This document shows positions 18,401 through 27,902 of a stretch of DNA of 46,161 nt, piece by piece (position 1 is the stretch's first letter; each line of letters begins with the position of its first letter). Source of the DNA: Marinobacter sp. (lineage in GTDB: Bacteria; Pseudomonadota; Gammaproteobacteria; Pseudomonadales; Oleiphilaceae). A model generated the notes under the pieces. It searched no databases, was not told the DNA's origin, and saw only the letters and a list, made by a program, of their open reading frames with translations. The stretch is from positions 1-46,161 of the forward strand of contig JAJUKC010000010.1 of assembly GCA_029264995.1 (NCBI GenBank), read 5' to 3'. The translations under genes were made by a program, and so were the position numbers.

Positions 18401-19156
18401 ACCCAGTTTGTCCAGGCGCAGTTTGAGTTGCAGCAGGTCGCCCCGGTACTGGGTATCAGCGCGGGTGACCATCACCCGGATAGCCAGCCAGTCCTCAAAC
18501 TCGTTTTTGTCTACCACCGACAACACTGAACCGGGAGCGCCTTTGGGCTCCGGCTTCAACGGCGACTCCAGGCTCCGGCTCATGTAATGCCAGAGCACCC
18601 GCTGGCGCCCCTGAATCTGGCCAGAGGCATCCATCAACTCATTGGCAAGCTGGTCATTGGGGGCTTTCTGGGCTGCAACACGCAGAGCATCCACTGTCTG
18701 CACAAAACAGGCATCCATCAATGGTTCAATAAACCGCGTGACCGTTTTAGCACACTGGTGAAGCACAAACTGAACCCGCTCACTGGGGGCTCGAAGTGAC
18801 GAACGGGACTGATCACCGGAGCTGCCACACAACTGGAGCATGGCGTTGAAGGCATCGGAATCCGGGCGGGTAAAATGCACGCCCATGGCACCTTCAATAC
18901 GTCGGACCGGACTGACATGAAGCTCGTATCGACGATTGCCCTCAAGACCGCGGAACCGAACCACCAGCTCGGTAACACCACCGCGGGCAAAGGCCCGTTC
19001 GATTTTGCCTGAGGTTTCACCCGAATAACGAATGAACATGCCTTCGGCACAGAAATCAGCAATCTGACAGGGCCACGCCTCACCATTGCCGGCATCTATC
19101 TGAGCGGCAAGTTTTATCGGCTGTCGGGGGCTGCTGCGACGCTCTCTCGGATCCAT
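15407..19156 (-). CDS. PilZ-DUF1631-GGDEF-EAL protein with degenerate catalytic motifs
   Basis: This 1249-residue protein starts with a PilZ-like region (RRSSPRQPIKLAAQI, then IADFCAEGMF, where the usual Ser of DxSxxG is Cys). A long DUF1631 segment follows (about 110-780), with a Pro/Glu-rich linker near 330-380. A GGDEF domain begins around residue 835 (THDELTRLLNRREFERML) and has GGNEF in place of GGDEF near residue 909. An EAL domain occupies about 1030-1249. Its EAL signature reads EILI, and the DDFG and VxAEGVE motifs read GNFG and IASQVE, while NLSGYSL and ELTEAS survive. Both enzymatic domains therefore look inactive, and PilZ plus EAL may serve as c-di-GMP receptors. No membrane segment is apparent. 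prkB follows closely. Confidence 0.88.
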   Translation of the reverse strand: MDPRERRSSPRQPIKLAAQIDAGNGEAWPCQIADFCAEGMFIRYSGETSGKIERAFARGGVTELVVRFRGLEGNRRYELHVSPVRRIEGAMGVHFTRPDSDAFNAMLQLCGSSGDQSRSSLRAPSERVQFVLHQCAKTVTRFIEPLMDACFVQTVDALRVAAQKAPNDQLANELMDASGQIQGRQRVLWHYMSRSLESPLKPEPKGAPGSVLSVVDKNEFEDWLAIRVMVTRADTQYRGDLLQLKLRLDKLGIANRTGHHNPLGPALVCEAFHNALAQVKVSRDVEKVCLKTFEQTVIKQLEPLYRELNNILIRHGVLPDLDLSRYLSEQAPARKEPPTEVLKPEPETPLEKPQPEAPESKPGQTARGLKNRVAGEFRGYARAAQTAFATVRNLLTTLQASRVENGEPASEPFAANARPLSQGELHRELQELQLRAAAPEEPAVPLRDRVVEKIRQTGDTRLNAEQQDTLDVVDRFFRSVVDSPKLSDYAQSRMRQLEVPVLKVVMRDPEFFEDQDSPVRGVMNRLAQLGVKGGRLNPVAQRRVDELIHRIATEFEQDTGVFEQTVGELDTLIDRQNLVYRRNVERVTAAAEGAQKVAESKTAVASALESKLAGRKVPRALVSLLDGGWRDLLSLTWIRQGPDSQLWQDYLAVIDSLMAFAEDPDSSINLPELLRLIQDGLASISSNHMPSSQIRDELKQFLVRRPDKAPEMVEMPAVSGARPDKQVLSEREQRSLQRWINRAQQLRTGDWLRDQTKAEDPQYIRLVWIARGFSRFVFVNHQGMRVVELELEALARQMRKGIIVPDNQYDRPLVDESIDRMVRNVYDQLSWASTHDELTRLLNRREFERMLEQQLARREDSRALLQLDLRGFRLLNDTAGYQAGDEALKRVAELICRHVGDGMPVARPGGNEFAMLVPEEQGPEIAKALLEAIAAEPFEHGGRRYTLNANVGLAPELPALISAEKWLKAAEQALNSARDKGPGRFSIYTLDADDQARQEQIAARVAGLSNPDEERMLLRCQKIIPLHASTRMAAQYEILISMYDDSGQLITGQDFVRMAERYDRMQAVDRWVVGHMLDWLRDQSPDPRHVGGVCINLSGYSLNDQSLLEFIYEKLSEKDAPIERLWFELTEASAIHDLQSVADFMLEMKELGCRFCLGNFGSGPSSFQFMRSLPVDLIKIDSAFTGQLAANQTDQAMVRSMVDMAHYMEREVIASQVESREVLDMLRQLGVDYAQGFVVEKPRLLTSLV

Positions 19157-19342
19157 GAACTACCTGACCAGTTGCAAAGCCGGCATGTTGCCGGATGCGG
19201 AAATCCGGCCAACGTCCCTGAGTGGGTGTAGGTTCGAGCTGTTATGATAAGGCCTGCGGCGGTCGGTTAAAAATCTGTGACAGCCGTGGGCGGATAAGGA
19301 ATTGTACAGCCTCATACCCACAACATCATAATATGATGATTC

Positions 19343-20413
19343 ATGAGACAGCTTAGTCAGATCTATCTTCTTTTGCTACTGGTAACACCCCTGAGTGGCT
19401 GTACGACCATTGGCTACTATGGCCAGGCCATCGGCGGCCATGTGTCCCTGATGATGAAGGCCAGGCCCATCAACCAGGTGATCACGGCACCGGAAACCGA
19501 CCCGGAACTTCGCCGACGGCTTGAGCTGGCTGTGCGGGCGCGCGAATTCGCGGCGAAGGAACTGGCGTTACCCGTGGACGATGCCTACAGTGAATACGTG
19601 GCACTGGGCCGACCATGGGTGGTGGTGAATCTGGTCGCCGTGCCGGAGTTTTCCCTTACCCCCCACCAGTGGTGTTATCCGTTTGCAGGCTGCCAGGCCT
19701 ATCGCGGCTACTTCCGTCTGGCCGATGCCCGACAGGAACAAGCAGCCTTCCAGGAGCGCGGTTACGATACCTTTATCGGCGCCGTTACCGCCTATTCCAC
19801 CCTGGGCTGGTTCGATGATCCACTGCATACCGGCTTCACCTCCCTGGCGGATGACCGCATGGTCGCCCTGATGTTCCACGAGCTGGCCCACCGCGTTCTC
19901 TATATCAACGGCGATACCGCCTTTAACGAAAGTTTTGCCACCGCCGTGGAGCTGGAGGGGCTTCGGCTCTGGCTGCAGCAGCAAGGGGCACTGGAGGGTT
20001 TTGAGCGTGCTCTGGCGCGACTGCAGCACCGGCAACAGACGCAGGCACTGGTCGACGCCACCAGCGAACAGCTGCAGCAGCTTTATGCCAGCCAGAACCA
20101 GATGGACAAAGCCATGCTGCGTGCGCACAAGGCCCAACTGCTCGATGAGCTGGCCCGGGATTACGCCAACCTGGCCGGGCGATACGAAGAGCCGGGGCCA
20201 TTTGGCCCGCCGCCGGTGCAGCTTAACAACGCACAGCTGGCATTGTTCCGGCAATACAATCAGCATGTTCCCGCCTTCCGACAGATGCTGAAAGAGCTGG
20301 ACTACCGCTTCAGCAAATTTTACCGGGCCGTCGAGGAGCTTTCCCGGCAGCCGGCGGACAGTCGCGCTGCGCAGCTGGAATTGCTTTCAGAGCGGTTTGC
20401 AGAACACCTTTGA
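19343..20413 (+). CDS. Putative zinc aminopeptidase lipoprotein (DUF2265/COG4324 type)
   Basis: The 356-residue protein has a lipoprotein signal (LLLLVTPLSGC, Cys20). It matches the COG4324 predicted aminopeptidase family: ALGRPWVVVNLVAVPEFSL, CYPFAGCQAYRGYF, GWFDDPLHTGF and the zinc-binding FHELAHRVLY, followed by NESFATAVELEGLRLWL, whose Glu completes an HExxH-type site. The C-terminal 130 residues are helical. It probably acts on peptides at the envelope. Divergent from the DUF1631 gene across 186 bases; a CATCAT-AAT-ATGATG palindrome (19324-19338) lies just before the start. The last 27 bases overlap the convergent argA. Confidence 0.82.
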   Translation: MRQLSQIYLLLLLVTPLSGCTTIGYYGQAIGGHVSLMMKARPINQVITAPETDPELRRRLELAVRAREFAAKELALPVDDAYSEYVALGRPWVVVNLVAVPEFSLTPHQWCYPFAGCQAYRGYFRLADARQEQAAFQERGYDTFIGAVTAYSTLGWFDDPLHTGFTSLADDRMVALMFHELAHRVLYINGDTAFNESFATAVELEGLRLWLQQQGALEGFERALARLQHRQQTQALVDATSEQLQQLYASQNQMDKAMLRAHKAQLLDELARDYANLAGRYEEPGPFGPPPVQLNNAQLALFRQYNQHVPAFRQMLKELDYRFSKFYRAVEELSRQPADSRAAQLELLSERFAEHL

Positions 20414-21694
20414 ATTACGCTGGGTGTTGTATGAGGCCAGCTTTGGCCCCGGCAGATCCTGCACGGCGGTAGGCAGGAAACCGCGTTCCCGGAACCAGTG
20501 CTCGGTTTGGGTGGTCAGCACGAACAGTTTGTGAATGCCCTGGCCCCGAGCCAGCTTTTCAACCATGGCGAGAATCTCGTCGCCACGGCCGGCACGGCGG
20601 TAGGAGGGGTCGACCGCAAAACAGGACAACTCCCCGGCGCCCTCCTCCGGATAATGGTACAGCGCGGCGCAGCCGACAATGGTGCCGTCCCGCTCCGCCA
20701 CCACAAACCGGTCGATTTCGGTTTCCAGCATCTCCCGGGAGCGGCGAACCAGCACGCCCTGCTCTTCCAGCGGCTGAATCAGCTCCAGGATGCCCCCGAT
20801 ATCTTCTACCCGCGCCTGGCGAATCTGTTCGTAGTTATCACCGCTGACCAGGGTGCCGGAACCATCGCGGGTAAACAGCTCCTCCAGCAGGGCGCCGTCT
20901 TCGACATAACTGATGATGTGGGCACGCCGAACGCCTTTGACACAGGCATCGCAGGCGGCCTTGAGCAAGGCCGCGTCGTGACCGGTGACGGCATTGTCGT
21001 TCAAGCGCTCGGAGGCCTGACGGGCGGACAGTTCGCGTATCAGGCTGCCGTCTTCTTCGAGCAGGCCTTCGTCGTCGATGAAGACAATCAGTTTCTCCGC
21101 CTGCAGCGCAGCGGCCACCTGGCTGCCGACATCCTCATAGGAAAGGTTGAAGGCATCACCGGTGGGCGAGTAGCCCATTGGCGGCAGCAGGACAATATGC
21201 CCCAGCTCCAGCAATTGCTCTATGCCACGGGTGTCAACGCGGCGGACACGGCCGGTGTAGCCAAAATCTATGCCGTCCAGCACGCCAACCGGTTTGGCGG
21301 TGACGTAATTGCCGCTGCTGACCCGGATCCGGGCGTTGTGCATGGGTGAGTTCACCAGCCCCATGGAGAGCTGGCTTTCCAGGTAGGCTCTCAGCCCGCC
21401 GATGGCTTCCATAACCATCGGCAGGTGGTTATCGGGGGTAATGCGCAGACCCCGTGCGAAGGCGGATTCCAGGCCGGCGTCATCCAGCCGCGACTGGATC
21501 TGGGGGCGGCCACCGAACGCCACCACCAGCTTGACGCCAAGACTACTGAGCAGGGCGATGTCGTGGATGATGTTAATAAAATTACGGTGCTCAATGGCAT
21601 CCCCGGGCATGGTCAGGACGACGGTTCGGCCGCGATGGGCGTTGATGTACGGAGATGAGTGGCGGAATCCGTGCAGCCAGTCGTTTGATTTCAA
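20387..21694 (-). CDS. argA: Amino-acid N-acetyltransferase (N-acetylglutamate synthase) ArgA
   Basis: The 435-residue protein combines an N-terminal amino-acid-kinase-like regulatory domain (INIIHDIALLSSLGVKLVVAFGG, VLLPPMGYSPTGDAFNLSYEDVG) with a C-terminal GNAT acetyltransferase domain (CFAVDPSYRRAGRGDEILAM, LFVLTTQTEHWFRERGF). It catalyses the first step of arginine synthesis, acetyl-CoA plus glutamate to N-acetylglutamate, and is normally arginine-inhibited through the kinase-like domain. The only well-placed start is a TTG at 21694, with AAGGA eight bases upstream. It ends the minus-strand group argB - unknown - argE - argA, 85 bases after argE. Confidence 0.93.
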   Translation of the reverse strand: MKSNDWLHGFRHSSPYINAHRGRTVVLTMPGDAIEHRNFINIIHDIALLSSLGVKLVVAFGGRPQIQSRLDDAGLESAFARGLRITPDNHLPMVMEAIGGLRAYLESQLSMGLVNSPMHNARIRVSSGNYVTAKPVGVLDGIDFGYTGRVRRVDTRGIEQLLELGHIVLLPPMGYSPTGDAFNLSYEDVGSQVAAALQAEKLIVFIDDEGLLEEDGSLIRELSARQASERLNDNAVTGHDAALLKAACDACVKGVRRAHIISYVEDGALLEELFTRDGSGTLVSGDNYEQIRQARVEDIGGILELIQPLEEQGVLVRRSREMLETEIDRFVVAERDGTIVGCAALYHYPEEGAGELSCFAVDPSYRRAGRGDEILAMVEKLARGQGIHKLFVLTTQTEHWFRERGFLPTAVQDLPGPKLASYNTQRNSKVFCKPL

Positions 21695-21779
21695 GCCTTT
21701 ATTCCTTATGCCCTGATAATACTTGCCAAGAATGGAGAATGTCGGGACGGTTTTCTTGCCCGCCTTACCGCTAGTCTAC

Positions 21780-22943
21780 TTAAAGACAGAACCTTTTGAT
21801 CAATCCCTTCAGGATATCCACCGTCGGCTGCAACTGAGACAGTTCCAGATATTCGTCCGGCTGATGCGCCTGATCGATCGAGCCAGGCCCCATCACCAGG
21901 GTTTCCAGCCCCAGTTTCTGCAGCCAGGGGGCTTCTGTGGCAAAAGCGACGGCATGGGCCGTATGACCAGTGAGCTTCTCACAGGCTTTGACCAGAGCGG
22001 CGTCCGCAGGGGTTTCAAACGGCGGAACACCGTCGAACAGAGGCTCGAACGTGAGTTTGAGTTCCCGCCGCTCGGCCAGGGACTGCATCCGGTTAAGAAT
22101 CGCCTGGCGCAGGGTGTCCATATTCATGCCCGGCAGCGGACGCAGGTCGAAGTGCAATTCGCATTGGGCGCAGATGCGGTTGGGATTGTCACCACCGTGG
22201 ATACAGCCCAGATTCAGGGTGGGCACCTGTACCTCGAAGTTGGGGTTGCGGTACTTTTCCTGCCATTCGCTGCGCAGGGCCAGCAGTTCGCCGAGCGCCT
22301 CGTGCATGCCTTCCAGGGCGTTGCGGCCCAGGGCCGGGTTGGAGGAATGGCCCGATTGCCCGTCAAACCGCAACCGCTCCATCATGATGCCCTTGTGCAT
22401 GCGCACTGGTTTGAGATTGGTGGGCTCGCCGATCACCGCGTAACGGGCTTTCGGTTTGCCGGCTTCCGCCAGTGCCCGGGCGCCATTCATGGAGCTTTCT
22501 TCGTCGGCCGTGGCCAGGATAATCAGCGGTTGCTGCAGGGGCTCGCCGGCAAAGGCTTTGGCGGCTTCGATGGCGAGCGGAAAAAAACCTTTCATATCGC
22601 AGGTGCCCAGGCCGTACCAGCGGTTGTTCTTTTCCGTGAGACTGAACGGATCGCTCTGCCAGCGTTTGTCGTCAAACGGCACAGTGTCGGTATGGCCTGA
22701 GAGTACCAGCCCACCCGGACCGCTACCCAGCGTCGCGATCAGATTAAACTTGCCGGGCATGCCCGGCACTTCCATGATCTCGACGGTAAACCCCAGGGGT
22801 TCGAGCCATTCCGCCAGCAGGCGAACCACACCTTCGTTGCTGTGGTCCCACTCCGGAGAGGCACTGCTGATAGACGGCAATGAAATCAGCCGGGCCAGCA
22901 TGTCCCTGATACCCGGCACCCCTGTGCTTGCGCTTGCAGCCAC
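21780..22943 (-). CDS. argE: Acetylornithine deacetylase ArgE
   Basis: The 387-residue M20-family metallohydrolase has zinc ligands in LVLSGHTDTVPFD, GTCDMKGFF, ATADEESSMNGA and VIGEPTNL, plus a final metal His in GSIDQAHQPDEYL. The dimerisation domain includes RFDGQSGHSSNPALGRNALE. It hydrolyses N-acetylornithine to ornithine in arginine synthesis. The start is a GTG at 22943 with GGGAGG six bases upstream. The upstream gene (22965-24206) ends 21 bases before it, so they are co-transcribed. Confidence 0.94.
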   Translation of the reverse strand: MAASASTGVPGIRDMLARLISLPSISSASPEWDHSNEGVVRLLAEWLEPLGFTVEIMEVPGMPGKFNLIATLGSGPGGLVLSGHTDTVPFDDKRWQSDPFSLTEKNNRWYGLGTCDMKGFFPLAIEAAKAFAGEPLQQPLIILATADEESSMNGARALAEAGKPKARYAVIGEPTNLKPVRMHKGIMMERLRFDGQSGHSSNPALGRNALEGMHEALGELLALRSEWQEKYRNPNFEVQVPTLNLGCIHGGDNPNRICAQCELHFDLRPLPGMNMDTLRQAILNRMQSLAERRELKLTFEPLFDGVPPFETPADAALVKACEKLTGHTAHAVAFATEAPWLQKLGLETLVMGPGSIDQAHQPDEYLELSQLQPTVDILKGLIKRFCL

Positions 22944-22964
22944 TTGTTGCCTCCCGTCCCGGCG

Positions 22965-24206
22965 CTATTCCGGGCGGCCCCGGCGCCAGACTTCAAATCG
23001 TGTAATGGCACGAATCAGAATGGGATACGCCACTTCTCCCCCGGCCACGGTGCGGGCAATTTCCATATCCCGCTCACCAACGCTGACCAGTCGCCCTTCA
23101 ACCTGATTTTCATTCGAGAGCGTAACCCTTACGCGCCGGCCAAGCCAGATATTGGCGTTCTCAACACTGCCAGGGTACCACTGCTCAGACTCCGGGTCTT
23201 CCGGCGGTACCACAGGTTCCAGCGCCTGGGCGGGCAGCGTCGGTTCCACTCGCTGCATTTCGGTCAGATAAACATCCGGAACGGTGGCACCGTTATAGGA
23301 CACGCTCAGGCTGGCGCCGCTTTCCGAAGCGGTGCGCACGGGTAGTCCAAAGGTTTCGGAATCCGGCGCAAGCGTCATGGTCAGCTCGCCACCTTCGGTC
23401 AGCCATTGCCGATACAATGCCAGCAACTGCGGGCTGGCCTCCAGGCCCCTGGCCTGCAACCCTTTTTCCAGTGCCGCAACGCCCCGCCCAGCCCAGTCGC
23501 TGATATCCAGGCCGGTCTCGCGGGCACAATAGGCAGAGAGGCGGCGCATCAGACCCGCGTCACGAACGGTCAGTTGCAGTGGCCCGGCACCCATGGAGGC
23601 CGGCTCTGCCAGATTGTCCATGGTCAGTCTGGCGTCTGGCCACACCAGCTCCAGGCTGCCGGTTTCACGGGTATTCAGTTCAAAACGCAGCGCATCGGGA
23701 GTCTGCTCCAGCATCAGGTCGCCCCGGATATCGGGAATCCCCATACGCATCAAATCCCCACTGCCCAGCTGCTGCCGGGGGTCCGGCGCACAGGACAGAT
23801 TGGCGAGTGGGGCCTGGCTGGTTTCATCCGGCGCCGCTGTCACCCAGTTCCGGAACATGGTGGGTTCCAGCATGATGCTGGCGCGCTCAACGGACAGCCG
23901 CCAACTGGCCGGCAAGCCCTCCGGGCTCATCAGTGTGGTCACCAGGGTGACCGGAGAGCCGGTTTCCAGCTCCATCAGGCCCATCTGCAGTGGCTGTGTG
24001 AGCCGGAAATCCTCCCAGTGCGCCTGCCGGAGTATGACCCGACCATCCACGGAGGAGCTGATGCTACCCCGCTCAAGTACACCGTATTCCGATAATGCCG
24101 TGCGCGCCTCTGCCAGGCGCTGGTCCGTCAGCCACCAGACGCCGGCTTTAAAGCCGGCGAAGGCCACTATTCCTGTGATAACGAGAAATGACAGCAGGCG
24201 TTTCAT
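22965..24206 (-). CDS. Uncharacterised membrane-anchored protein in the arginine gene group
   Basis: I do not recognise the family with certainty. The 413-residue protein has a single N-terminal membrane segment (LLSFLVITGIVAFAGFKAGVWW), so most of it should be periplasmic. The middle is rich in beta-strand patterns, resembling DUF945/AsmA-like lipid- or envelope-associated proteins. The C-terminal 60 residues (WLGRRVRVTLSNENQVEGRL ... YPILIRAITRFEV) have a spacing reminiscent of an Sm-like barrel. It sits between argB and argE with gaps of 23 and 21 bases, so it is surely co-transcribed with arginine genes, although nothing in it suggests arginine metabolism. Confidence 0.75.
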   Translation of the reverse strand: MKRLLSFLVITGIVAFAGFKAGVWWLTDQRLAEARTALSEYGVLERGSISSSVDGRVILRQAHWEDFRLTQPLQMGLMELETGSPVTLVTTLMSPEGLPASWRLSVERASIMLEPTMFRNWVTAAPDETSQAPLANLSCAPDPRQQLGSGDLMRMGIPDIRGDLMLEQTPDALRFELNTRETGSLELVWPDARLTMDNLAEPASMGAGPLQLTVRDAGLMRRLSAYCARETGLDISDWAGRGVAALEKGLQARGLEASPQLLALYRQWLTEGGELTMTLAPDSETFGLPVRTASESGASLSVSYNGATVPDVYLTEMQRVEPTLPAQALEPVVPPEDPESEQWYPGSVENANIWLGRRVRVTLSNENQVEGRLVSVGERDMEIARTVAGGEVAYPILIRAITRFEVWRRGRPE

Positions 24207-24229
24207 CCGGTAACTCCCGGCCAGAAGTA

Positions 24230-25135
<906 letters not shown>

Positions 25136-25160
25136 TTAATCCTTACGACAGTAATGGGTT

Positions 25161-27806
25161 TCAGAATTCCGCCACCAGGTCTGGTGCCGCTTTCTGCAGT
25201 TGCTCCCGGAACACGGATTTGATCCGTTCCAGTGCCTGTTCGGTTTCGGCTTCGAAGCGCAGAACCAGAACCGGCGTGGTATTGGACGCACGGCATAGCC
25301 CCCAGCCATCGGCATAATCTACCCGAATGCCATCGATGGTGCTGATGTTGCCGTCACCAAAATCCGCCTGCTGACCTAGCCGTTCAATGATGGCGAACTT
25401 GTCTTTCTCGGTCACCTCGACATTCAGCTCAGGGGTGCTGATATCGTCGGGGAAGTCTTCAAAGACCTCATCAGAGTGGCGATCCTCAATGCCCAGAATT
25501 TCCAGCAGCCGGGCCGCCGAGTAAAGGCCATCGTCAAAGCCGTACCAGCGTTCGCCGAAGAAAATGTGTCCGCTCATTTCGCCGGCCAGCAGGGCTCCGG
25601 TTTCCTTCATTTTCGCTTTCATCAGGGAATGGCCGGTTTTCCACATGATCGGGCGCCCTCCGGCCTCCGAGATCACGCTGGCCAGCCGGCGGCTGCACTT
25701 CACGTCATAGAGCACATCCGCGCCGGGATTGCGGGACACTACATCCCTGGCAAAGAGCATCAGCAGACGATCCGGCCAGATGATCTTGCCGGTATTGGTG
25801 ACCACGCCCAGGCGATCGCCGTCGCCATCAAAGGCCAGCCCGATATCGGCACCGGTCTCCTTAACCTTGGCAATCAGATCCTGCAGGTTCGCCGGTTTGC
25901 CGGGGTCCGGGTGATGATTCGGGAAATCACCGTCCACTTCACAATACAGTGGTGTGACTTCACAGCCCAGCTCCTCAACCAGCATGGGGCCCAGCTCTCC
26001 GGCAATGCCATTACCGGCATCCACCACCACTTTCAGCGGCGCGGCCACAGCAATATCACCGACGATACGGTCCAGATAGGCGCGGCGCACGTCGTCCCGG
26101 GATTGCTCCCCCTGCCCGCTGACAAGGTCGGCGGTCTGGATGCGCTGGTGCAGCTTCTGGATAGCTTCACCAGACAGAGTCTCTCCCCCCAGCATGATCT
26201 TCAGGCCGTTATAGTTGGCCGGGTTGTGGCTACCGGTCACCATAACGCCAGAACCGGTCTGCAGGTGATGGGTTGCAAAGTACAGCACCGGCGTGGGGAT
26301 GGCGCCCAGGTGAATGATGTTGCAACCGGTCGCCATGATGCCCCGCCCCAGCGCATCGGCCAGTTCCGGGCTGGAATGACGGCCATCATAACCAACACAG
26401 ATATCCGTAACGCCACGCTCAGTCGCTTCCGAGCCGATCGCGCGACCAATGACTTCAACCACCTCGGCCGAGAGGGTCTGGCCAACGATGCCCCGGATGT
26501 CATAGGCACGGAAGATTTCCGGGTTGACCTGAACAGCAGGCAACTCGGTTTCTGCTACTTCTGGAATGTCCTCGTCAAACAGGGAATCGTCGGAGCCACC
26601 AAAGCCGAGCACATCCTCGTCACCATCGAGCATGTCAATGTCGGGCATGTCCTTGTCCTGAAACAGCGGTTCCTCCTCCGCCGTCGCTGCCTTGCGGCGG
26701 GCAGGAGCCGTTTTGGGGGCGGCCGACTCCGCCGCCTTGGCCACCCGTTTCTCAACCATCTGGGACAAACGAAACAGCACTTCTCCTGTGGACGCCACCA
26801 TATCCCAGCGCAGGGCGGGCAATTTCATCCGCTCGCCCCCGAACACCTTATGGGCCCACTGAATGAGCGCGGTCACATCCTGGCGAATACCACGCTGGGC
26901 ATTACCGAGAAGCACCCAGACCAGAACCGCCGCCACCAGCGCCGGCACCCCCACCAGAATCGCCAGGAGGATGGTGCTGACCGGCGCCACCGGCGCCGAA
27001 GCGGGTTGATAACTGACGGACCAGTCCGGATTGATCAAAGTGCGGGACAGCTCCGGGCCGCTGCCATTACCGACGCTGGCCACGGTTCGTGAAGCACCGG
27101 ATACGGATTGGACCAGTGACAACTTGCCACCAAGTTGCGAATTGCTCACAGCCAGCAATGGCTGAATATGGGACGCCTCAAAGACCGCCAGTACGCTACC
27201 GACCACGGCATTGCTGGTAGGGTGACGTACCGCCGCGGCAAACTGCAGATACCACTGATTGTCCCGGGGGAAGGCATCAGGCAACAGGTTCTGGCCATTT
27301 TCTGCCCGTCGTGCCAGTTCCAGGCCTGCAAATCCCAGCAGGGTATCGCCGTTACCGGTCCGGGGCACTTCCCGGTATGGGAAGACAAACACCTGAGCGG
27401 AACCGGGCAGCGCCGTTTGCAGTTGCCCGGCAAGATTGGTCAGATCAGATCGCTCCGCCAGAGCAAGGGCGGCGTAGCGCTGGTTGGCCACCGCCCGAAC
27501 CTGTTCCTGCAGCGCCGTCAGTGACTGATTCAGGCGCCGCTGGGCACTGTCCACCTCCATGGCACTGGCCGCGTCATAACGGGCTTCCCCGGCAGGCACC
27601 ACTACCAGAAAATGCGCCAGCACCACCGCGACCACGCCGGCCACCAGCACCACCAGTGATTGATTCAGCCCGACCGATCCGAGTTTCTTTAGCCCGGAGC
27701 CAGCCGCTTCTTTGGACGCTTTGGACGGTTTCTGTTTCTTTCCGGGCTTCTTCTCCGGCTGCTCATCACCGGAAGACGCTTTGGTTTTTTTCTTGGCGAA
27801 TTTCAT
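25161..27806 (-). CDS. algC: Phosphomannomutase/phosphoglucomutase AlgC with membrane-anchored N-terminal extension
   Basis: The last 455 or so residues of this 881-residue protein are a complete AlgC: FRAYDIRGIVGQTL, the phosphoserine loop VMVTGSHNPANYNG (near residue 520), the metal site FDGDGDRLGVV (near 660), and GEMSGHIFF and GVRVDYADGW-like sugar-specificity segments. It interconverts hexose 1- and 6-phosphates for exopolysaccharide and LPS precursors. The first 425 residues begin with a Lys-rich stretch, a membrane helix (about 49-72), an extracytoplasmic sensor-like region and a second membrane helix (about 270-298), then an acidic linker. The short P. aeruginosa AlgC lacks this part in the classical annotation. 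The catalytic half would sit on the cytoplasmic face of the inner membrane. Confidence 0.9.
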   Translation of the reverse strand: MKFAKKKTKASSGDEQPEKKPGKKQKPSKASKEAAGSGLKKLGSVGLNQSLVVLVAGVVAVVLAHFLVVVPAGEARYDAASAMEVDSAQRRLNQSLTALQEQVRAVANQRYAALALAERSDLTNLAGQLQTALPGSAQVFVFPYREVPRTGNGDTLLGFAGLELARRAENGQNLLPDAFPRDNQWYLQFAAAVRHPTSNAVVGSVLAVFEASHIQPLLAVSNSQLGGKLSLVQSVSGASRTVASVGNGSGPELSRTLINPDWSVSYQPASAPVAPVSTILLAILVGVPALVAAVLVWVLLGNAQRGIRQDVTALIQWAHKVFGGERMKLPALRWDMVASTGEVLFRLSQMVEKRVAKAAESAAPKTAPARRKAATAEEEPLFQDKDMPDIDMLDGDEDVLGFGGSDDSLFDEDIPEVAETELPAVQVNPEIFRAYDIRGIVGQTLSAEVVEVIGRAIGSEATERGVTDICVGYDGRHSSPELADALGRGIMATGCNIIHLGAIPTPVLYFATHHLQTGSGVMVTGSHNPANYNGLKIMLGGETLSGEAIQKLHQRIQTADLVSGQGEQSRDDVRRAYLDRIVGDIAVAAPLKVVVDAGNGIAGELGPMLVEELGCEVTPLYCEVDGDFPNHHPDPGKPANLQDLIAKVKETGADIGLAFDGDGDRLGVVTNTGKIIWPDRLLMLFARDVVSRNPGADVLYDVKCSRRLASVISEAGGRPIMWKTGHSLMKAKMKETGALLAGEMSGHIFFGERWYGFDDGLYSAARLLEILGIEDRHSDEVFEDFPDDISTPELNVEVTEKDKFAIIERLGQQADFGDGNISTIDGIRVDYADGWGLCRASNTTPVLVLRFEAETEQALERIKSVFREQLQKAAPDLVAEF

Positions 27807-27902
27807 AATGCATCCCGCAGTTATTTTCTTTCCCGGATAGTTCTGTATCCGCTGAGTATAGACGCCGGCCAGTCAACTCGCTGCCAGGTAAACAGGCCCG
27901 GC

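Noticed and set aside
25476..27092. A 538-codon plus-strand frame opposite algC
   Set aside because: Antisense shadow with His/Gln-rich composition and no ribosome site; the opposite strand has complete AlgC motifs.
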